A DNA stretch of 64,000 bases from Nicotiana tabacum (lineage: Eukaryota > Streptophyta > Magnoliopsida > Solanales > Solanaceae), in NCBI RefSeq assembly GCF_000715075.1, contig NC_134102.1, positions 47,191,348 through 47,255,347 on the forward strand, given 5' to 3'. The notes under the pieces were generated by a model. That model saw only the letters and a program-made list of their open reading frames with translations. It had not been told where the DNA came from and ran no database searches. Below are positions 54,484 through 64,000 of the stretch, piece by piece (the stretch's first letter is position 1; the number at the start of each line of letters is the position of its first letter). Both the position numbers and the translations under genes were made by a program.

Positions 54484-54867
54484 TGTAACGACCCAGCCGA
54501 TCGTTTTGAGTATTTTAGTTGTGATCCCCCATTTATTGCCTCCTCTATGTTATATTGTGGTTGTGTGACTTGCCGGGGTGCTTGGTTTTGGTTTCGCTTG
54601 AGATTCCAGAGTGGAAATGGGAGCAGGTTACTATGGATTTTGTTGTTGGGCTCCCACGGACTCAGAGGAAGTTCGATGCAGTATGGGTGATTGTGGATAT
54701 GTTGAGCAAGTCGGCACATTTCATTCCAGTGGTGACTACTTATTCTTTAGAGCAGCTGGCTCAGGTCTATATTTGCAAGATCGTCAGACTTTATGGTGTA
54801 CCAGTATCCATCATCTCTGACCGGGGTATGTAGTTTACATCGCGATTTTGGAGGGCCATATAGCGTA
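54484..54867 (+). pseudogene. Gypsy-5: LTR start fused to an integrase core fragment
   Basis: TGTAACGACCCAGCCGATCG (54484) is the start of a Tekay-like LTR. Within about 110 bases it switches to integrase: LEIPEWKWEQVTMDFVVGLP, DAVWVIVDMLSKSAHFIPVV and VSIISDRGM, followed by a stop codon in place of Gln and then FTSRFWRAI. Both catalytic Asp residues (MDF, SDRG) are intact in this piece. The whole interior between LTR start and integrase is deleted. The fragment is cut by the Tat/Ogre-like LTR at 54868. Confidence 0.85.
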
Positions 54868-57396
54868 TGTCACACCTCTTTTTTTCCCACGCAACCCTAT
54901 TACGAGGTTAAGTTAGAAGAGTTTATCCAATTAAAGTGACGTTTTGGAAAGGGATTATTTATTATTTAGAGTCGCCATTTGGAATTGAGCTTTGGTGTTC
55001 CAAGTCACCTTTTATTTGAATCCCTCATCAAATGGAAGGTTTGACTCCTAATTTATGGTCTACGAAAATAGAATACAGAGTAAGGAATTTTGTTGACCGA
55101 GGGAAAGGTGTAAGGCATCCCTCGAGTCCCGTAGTTCTAACACGGTCGCTTCTATTGACTAATGTCTGGCTTAAATCAATTCTTGACTATTCTTTTATTT
55201 TATTGATTATGATTTGCCTATTACCACTTAATTAATTATTATATTTTTTTAATTGTGTTCACCAAGATGCGGTATGCACACAAGGTATTCTTCTTTGAAG
55301 TTGGATATTAAACCAAGGTACGAAAATGTACACATGGTTAAAACATAATTATTTTAAATTTTAAAGGAATCAAGATGCGAGAATGCACACATGATCCTCC
55401 AATTTTAATCTTAAAAGGCCTAAACTCCGGTTACTATCATAACAACTTAATTACTCAAATGCTATTCTTGACTATATCCAAATATCCACACAGAAACCCA
55501 TTTATTTAGCAAATTTGGGTCTTGACCCGAGCCACTGTAACATTAATGTGAAAGAGTTCATGCGCCTAATGACATCCTTTGTAACCAAACTGATATTCAT
55601 TATCTCATCTAAAATTATTTCCTTCTATTCCAATTACTAAATAAGCTATTGAGCAATATTCTATCCCAAACACATTAAATTAAATAGTTCTAATTTATTT
55701 TTATGCAAATATCATAACCTAAAATACATAAAACAGAAAACTTCATAAAAATAGATAAATTGGTCACAATGGCTACAAAAGGCATGATTAACACAAAGAC
55801 ATGAAAACGTTAAAGAATTTAAAAGAAAATATTTTTTTTCATAATGTTTATCCATCTAATAAAGTAGTGTAAATACAAATGGTAACATTGAAAAATGGAC
55901 AAAACTTAGCAGTGGCAGAAATCACTCGGCACATTTTATTTTTTTAATATATTTTTATTTCAGTTTTCCATTTAACCTAAGGCCTACTCTATAAAATGGC
56001 TTGTATATGTTTCATAGTAAATTCAACTTGTGCTTATTTCATTGAGCATCATAAACAGAAACTTAACCAACTATCTAAATCAGTAAACTTCCCTAAGATT
56101 CTTATTTAGGTACTACAATAAAATAATACTTTATCTCCTAACAAGAGAAATAAGTAATCCAGAACAATGAATTAATCACTTATAAGAGCAAAATTAAGGC
56201 ATCTTCATGCTTAGAAACAAACAATAAATATGAAATCAACACTAATTTAAACAATGACAAAAGTGTAATATTGACATAGAATAAAGTAAAGAACAAGGAA
56301 AAGAACCTTTATTGACAAAGTGAAAGAAAACAGAATCTTCCGAGCAAACCAAGTTTCAACCAGAAAATTACTAAACCATGACCAAAGAACTCCGAAGGAC
56401 AACCTCGACTCACCGATGACTGATGAGGAGTAAGGATGATGAAGTGTCTATCGGATTTTCTTCTTTTTCCGTGTTGCGACTGTGTCTTTTTAGCTTTTAC
56501 TAGCTGCCAGTTTTTTTTTTTTCAAAATAATTCCTCTCCGGTCTCCTCTTTTTAATGTGAGGAAAATGATCTTATATAACAAAGTTGGTTGGATGGTTGG
56601 CATGATCATGTACGTGAGAATAAGGTAGGAAACATTGGTTAGAGTTAGTGATTTTAGGGATAAAGAGCAGTGGAGGGGATCATGGGGTAATAGAGGGAAG
56701 AGGACGTGAGGAGTGCTGGTGAAAAGTGGGAGTTTAGCAAAATTGGGGAAGTTAGCTAAAGTAAAAATCTGATTTTTGTCTCTTTTGACGTTAACTTCAC
56801 TTGCCTTTTTTTTTTAAAGGATAAACTAAGATAAGAAGATTAACCAACATGTCTTACAATATAGGAAAACCAAATATTTACATGTACTTTAAATGATACT
56901 AAGAAAGATTCTATAGCTTACTTATTAAAATTTTAATTAAAAGAAACCATATATATATATATATGCAAAATTGGGGAAGTTAGCTAAATTAAAAATCTGA
57001 TTTTTGTCTCTTTTGACGTTAACTTCACTTGCCTTTTTTTTTTTAAAGGATAAATTAAGATAAGAAGATTAACCAACATGTCTTACAATATAGGAAAACC
57101 AAATATTTACATGTACTTTAAATGATACTAAGAAAGATTCTATAGCTTACTTATTAAAATTTACTTATTAAAATTCTAATTAAAAGAAACCAAATATATT
57201 TTTGTAAATTTTCTTTTTCTCTTTACAAATAGAAATAAAATTTGTACTATAAGTATGTGAATATCTTTGTAGTTTTTTTTTAATAAAACCTATTAAGAGT
57301 AAGATAAAAGTTTAAAATATTAAGATTAGACCTAAAAGAAATATTTACACTAAAATAGTATAGAATTTAGGTGTGGTCAAAAATTAGGTGTTCACA
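54868..57396 (-). repeat. LTR-1 of the Tat/Ogre-like element (3' LTR, minus sense)
   Basis: In plus orientation it runs TGTCACACCTC to AGGTGTTCACA, which form short inverted ends. GAGTCGCCATTTGGAATTGA and GACCGAGGGAAAGGTGTAAG match an LTR type very common in Solanaceae. It is about 90% identical to LTR-2 over the first 135 bases by eye. It has a 228-bp internal duplication that LTR-2 lacks. Confidence 0.88.
56737..57192. repeat. 228-bp tandem duplication inside LTR-1
   Basis: Copies at 56737-56964 and 56965-57192 both start GCAAAATTGGGGAAGTTAGC and run to TTAATTAAAAGAAACC. A short (AT)n run ends copy 1. LTR-2 has the unit once. Confidence 0.9.
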
Positions 57397-58157
57397 GCAT
57401 ACCCTTCTTTGCTTGAAAACATGAAGAGTTTTCAGGCAAAGAAAATGAACAAGTTGAGTGATTTTTTACCTCACTATTATTTAAAAAGGAAAAGAAGAGA
57501 AAAGAAGAGGTTGTGACCAAGCCTTGGTTTTAGGCAGCCTACATATCCCGAGTTATAAGGGAATCAGGTCGCGTGTAGTTCAAGTGAAAGAAGAGTGATG
57601 GAGTATGCTTAGAGGGAGAGTCGAGTGAAGTTTCATCGAGGTTACGATCCGCAGCTCCTATCATTACATCAAAAGAACAAGAAAATTATATACTCTTGAA
57701 ATCTAAGAGTTACAAAATTTCTATCTAAATTCCATCTGGAGTCTTGTCTTGATTCTTGCTTGACTTGCTTCCCCCATTGACTTTAGACTGAAACTTGATG
57801 TTCTCGATGCAATAGACTAGGAAATATTCTCACATGCCTGTGTTCTTGATCAGATGATGAGAAGATAGATCTTGAAATCCTATGTCTCTGCATGCATTAT
57901 GTGAAAGCTGGTTCGGCTGGTATTGAGATCAAAAGTTTCACTTTCTCTGGCGAGAGCTGGAATCTTTTTTTTGCACATCCAATCCGTACTTTGCAGAAAA
58001 ACCTGCAAGCCATCAGAAACAAATTAAACGAACAAAACTTTTCTGCCCCAGTTTGCACTAGGAAATTTTTGTGAGTTATTGAAAATACAATAAACTATCT
58101 CTCTATTGCAAAATAAAGAATTGAAAAAGAAATGAGATTTTTTATTTTATTTTATAA
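57397..58157 (-). other. Internal region next to LTR-1, non-coding
   Basis: The first ~216 bases recur at 63739-63962. The remainder (57613-58157) is missing from the right-hand unit. A 60-codon open frame at 57892-58074 (plus strand) has no family match and is not counted as a gene. Confidence 0.6.
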
Positions 58158-60348
58158 TAGGGGATGTCGTACCCTATGTTAAAAAATGCAACCAGGGGAT
58201 GTAGTACCCTGTGTTGACAATAAGATGAGGCTAGGGGCACTCTAGGATACTACAAGGGAATGTCGTACCCTATATTGGTAAAATGTAATGCAACCAGGGG
58301 ATGTAGTACCCTTTGTTGGCAATAAGATGAGGCTCGAGGCACTCATAGGACGCTACTAAGGAATGTCGTACCCTATGTTGGCAATAAGAAATGCAACCAG
58401 GGGATGTAGTACCCTGTGTTGTCGTAGCCTATGTTTGCAACAAGAAATGCAACCAGGCGATGTAGTACCCTGTGTTGGCAATAAGGTGAGGCTCTTGGCA
58501 CTCTGGGATGCAACTAGGGAATGTCGTACCCTATGTTAGCAATAAAATGAGGCTTGTGGCACTCTAGGATGCTACTAGGGAATGTTGTACCCTACGCTTG
58601 CAACAAGAAATGCAACCAGGAGATGTAGTACCCTGCGTTGGCAATAAGGTGAGGCTCTTGGCTGTTTAAGATTCTACTAGGGAATATCGTACCCTATATT
58701 TGCAATAAGAAATGCAACCAGGGGATGCAGTACCCTATGTTGGCAATAAGGTGAGACTCTTGGCTCTCTAAGATTCTACTAGGGAATGTTGTACCCTATG
58801 TTGGCAGAAAATAATGTGACCAGGGGATGTAGTAACCTGTGTTGACAATAAGATGAGGCTCGAGGCAGTCATAGGACACTACTAGGGAATGTCGTACCCT
58901 ATGTTGGCAATAAAATGAGGCTCGTGGCGCTCTAGGATGCTACTAGAGAATGTCGTACCCTATGTTTGCAACAAGAAATGCAACCAAGGAATGTAGTATC
59001 CTACGTTGGCAATAAGATGAGGCTCGTGGCACTCTAGGATGCTACTAGGGAATGTCGTGCCCTATGTTGGCAATAAAATAAGGCTCATGGCGCTCTAAGT
59101 TGCTACTAGGGAATGTTGTACCCTATGTTGGCAATAAAATGAGGCCCGTGATGCTACTAGGGAATGTTGTACCCTATGTTTGCAATAAAATGAGGCTCGT
59201 GGCACTCTGGGATGCTACTAAGGAATGCCGTACCCTATGTTTGCAATAAAAAATGCAACCATGGGATATAGTACACTGTGTTGGCAATAAGGTGAGGCTC
59301 TTATCACTCTGGATGCTACTAGGGATTGTCGTACCCTATGTTTGCAATAAGAAACGCAATCAAGAAATGTAGTACTCTGTGTTGGCAATAAAGTGAGGCT
59401 TTTGGCTCTCTAAGATTCTAATAGGGAATGGCGTACCCTATATAGGCAGAAAATAATGCATCCAGGGGATGTAGTACCCTGTATTGACAATAAAATGAGG
59501 CTCGTGGCGCTCTGAGATTCTATTAGGGAATGCCGTACCCTATGTTAGCAATAATAAATGCAACCAGGAGATGTAGTACCATGTGTTGGCAATAAGGTGA
59601 GGCTCTTGGCTCTCTAAGATACTACTAGGAAATGACGTACCCTATGTAGGCAGAAAGTCATGCAGCCAGGGGATGTAGTACCCTGTGTTGACAATAAAAT
59701 GAGGTTCGTGGCGCTCTAAGATACTATTAGGAAATGTCGTACCTTATGTTAGTAGTAAGATGAGGCTTTTGGCTATCTAAGATTCTACTAGGGAATGCCA
59801 TACCCTATGTAGGCAGAAAATAATGCGATCAGGGAATGTAGTACCCTGTGTTGAAGATAAGATGAGGCTCTTGGCTCTCTAAGATTCTACTAGGGAATGT
59901 CGTACCCTATGTAGGCAAAAAATAATGCGACCAAGGGATGTAGTACCCTGTGTTGACAATAAGATGAGGCTCGAGGCACTCATAGGAAGCTACTAGGGAA
60001 TGTCGTACCCTATGTTGGCAATAAAATGAGGCTCGTGGCGCTCTGGGATGCTACTAGGGAATGCCGTACCCTATGTTTGCAATAAGAAATGCAACCAGGG
60101 GATGTAGTACCTTGCGTTGGCAATAAGATGAGGCTCGTGGCACTCTGGGATGCTACTAGGGAATGTCGTGCCCTATGTTGGCAATAAAATGAGGATTGTG
60201 GCGCTCTAAGATGCTACTAGGGAATGTCGTACCCTATGTTGGCAATAAGATGAGGCTCGTGGCACTCTTGGATGCTACTAGGGAATGTCGTACCCTATGT
60301 TTGCAATAAGAAATGCAACCAGGGAATATAGTACCCTGTGTTGGCAAA
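58158..60348. repeat. Repeat array, about 43 related blocks in 2.2 kb
   Basis: It is built of two related blocks. Block A is GGGAATGTCGTACCCTATGT plus TTGCAATAA. Block B is GGGGATGTAGTACCCTGTGT plus TGGCAATAA. After A usually comes GAAATGCAACCA and then B; after B comes GATGAGGCTCGTGGCACTCT plus AGGATGCTACTA and then A. Some units repeat A with its long spacer and skip B. The pair period is about 100 bases and the A-A period about 61. I counted about 43 GTA-CCC cores. No reading frame longer than 60 codons runs through it. A new array starts at 63963 in the right-hand unit. Confidence 0.93.
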
Positions 60349-61373
60349 AATGAGAAAGAAAATATTTTTTTGGATTTTGATTAATTTTTCTTTGAATATT
60401 TTGAAGAAAGACTTCTAAAGAAGGAAAAAATATATTTTTGGATTTTGATTTGCAATTTTGTTTTTTGTTTGTTTTTTCTCGAATGAAAGACTTCTGAAAA
60501 AAGAAAAATATTTTTGGATTTAATGATTTCTTTTTGAATTTTCTAAGGATAGAATTCTAAGAAGGAATTAAGTAAAGGGAAAATAGTTTTAGATTTTTTG
60601 AAAATTGGGGGCCGAGACCGATGAGGTTTGCCTACGTGTCTCACATCCGGTGAGAATCAGACCCGCGTAGTTCGGTTAAAACAAATAAAAAAATATTTTG
60701 AAAAAAGGGTACTTTATGAAAACTTGGAAGAAAATTTTCTCTTTCTCTCTTCTCTGTTCAATCAATCTATCCTAAAGGTGGTCAATATTTGAGTAAAGCC
60801 TATAAAATAATGTTACATATAGCACAGAAATATGAACATGTGGTGTGAAAAATTGGTACATGTCCTAAACGGGCCCGGCCCCTGTGCCGAGTCCCGCTAA
60901 GTCCAATGCACATGATGCAAATAAAGCTTAACCTACTAGGGATATTCATTGTTTATGGCTTGTTCTTCTAAGTTTTCAAATCCTAAAGAAGATGGTATCT
61001 AGACCTGGCTTACCCAAGCGGACAACCCGAGTCGAGGAGCGTCAAGCGTCACCAGTAGTAGAACAACACTGGCTAACTAATGGCTCTTCCGCCTAAACAT
61101 GTGTGACTAAATCCTTCAGCAAAAGCTGGTAGGCTAACTGGCTTTATCTCAAGACATAAATTTTATGATGATGGTAGGCAAACACAACATAACTACCTAT
61201 CAGAAGACTTAGAGGGGTGCGAGAGAGGATACAATTTATATCACATTTCAAATAAATATTAAAGCGGTAAATAAGCAACAAATAGCACATTAGGCTCCCA
61301 AACACAATAATATCCAAAACATGATAAAATCCAAACAAGAATCAATGTACAAAGCTCGAATTCTTATTAATTG
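60349..61373 (-). other. Internal leader region of the Tat/Ogre-like element
   Basis: T-rich sequence with TTTTGGATTTTGATT repeats (60365-60545) is followed by ordinary non-coding sequence to the PBS. No gag domain is visible. Confidence 0.55.
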
Positions 61374-61391
61374 TCCCCAGCGGAGTCGCCA
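61374..61391 (-). other. Primer binding site, tRNA-Arg type
   Basis: On the minus strand TGGCGACTCCGCTGGGGA, four bases from the LTR-2 edge. From memory this is the tRNA-Arg complementary PBS of Ogre/Tat elements. Confidence 0.8.
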
Positions 61392-61395
61392 GAGC

Positions 61396-63738
<2,343 letters not shown>

Positions 63739-64000
63739 GCATGCCCCTCTTTGCTTGGAAACATGAAGAGTTTTCAGGCAAAGAAAATGAACAAGTTGAA
63801 TGATTTTTTACCTCACTATTATTAAAAAACGAAAATAAGGGAAAAGAAGAGGTTGCGACCAAGCCTTGGTTTTAGGCAGCCTACATATCCCGGGTTATAA
63901 GGGAATCAGGTCGCGTATAGTTCAAGTGCAAGAAGAGTGATGGAGTATGCTTAGAGGGAGAGTCGTACCCTATGTAGGCAGAAAATAATGTGACCAGGGA
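63739..64000 (-). other. Second internal unit, truncated by the window
   Basis: 63739-63962 repeats 57397-57612, beginning with the purine tract. At 63963 it switches directly to array sequence (TCGTACCCTATGTAGGCAGA), omitting the ~545 bases present in the left-hand unit. Confidence 0.85.

Noticed and set aside
58158..60348. Regular short repeats resembling a CRISPR array
   Set aside because: Spacers are themselves repeated, units vary in length and diverge gradually, there are no cas genes, and the context is a plant LTR element.

Overview
This window looks like plant nuclear DNA, most likely from Solanaceae and probably Nicotiana. It is AT-rich and has one recognisable host gene cut into small exons. 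Almost everything else is transposable elements: Ty3/gypsy chromoviruses, Tat/Ogre-like and Athila-like elements, Ty1/copia, L1-type and RTE-type LINEs, hAT and Mutator-like elements. An RTE-type LINE tail ending in (TTG)n and an abundant TGTCACACCTC-type LTR favour Solanaceae. I see no bacterial genes, rRNA, tRNA or CRISPR.

Left part (about 2.8-27.6 kb). A minus-strand gene encodes a SET-domain protein of the Rubisco-LSMT/SETD3-like class. Six exons splice in phase: 23562-23449, 23290-23165, 22751-22457, 19584-19466, 3690-3558 and 3034-2958. Two tentative 5' exons lie at about 27.6 and 27.2 kb. The 3' end of the gene is not in the window. Its largest intron (3691-19465, 15.8 kb) is filled with nested elements. 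A 5'-truncated LINE (4034-5251) has a 10-bp target duplication. A minus-strand L1-type LINE (5929-18183) has a 16-bp duplication and was itself split by a 2.4-kb copia deletion derivative (TSD TAATC) and by a 5.5-kb non-autonomous Athila-like element. A hAT MITE (18422-19080) has an 8-bp TSD. Other introns hold a Mutator-like element (20257-21454, 9-bp TSD) and an RTE LINE tail (23755-24110). A copia remnant (506-2779) sits downstream of the last visible exon.

Middle part (28.9-52.2 kb). An old plus-strand gypsy element is split by two younger minus-strand chromoviruses. Gypsy-1 is complete with two 2.9-kb LTRs (29135-40797, TSD ATAGG) and has a hAT MITE in its gag. Gypsy-2 (41982 to about 51870) lacks its 5' LTR, and its 3' LTR contains a solo LTR of the same family in opposite orientation.

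Right part (52.2-64 kb). Fragments of further gypsy LTRs and an integrase piece are followed by a non-autonomous Tat/Ogre-like element in minus orientation. Its order is LTR - internal - LTR - internal, continuing past the window edge. Its internal region has no pol and is dominated by a 2.2-kb array of about 43 related repeat blocks. All retroelement coding regions are broken. No gene here other than the SET-domain gene has support as a host gene.
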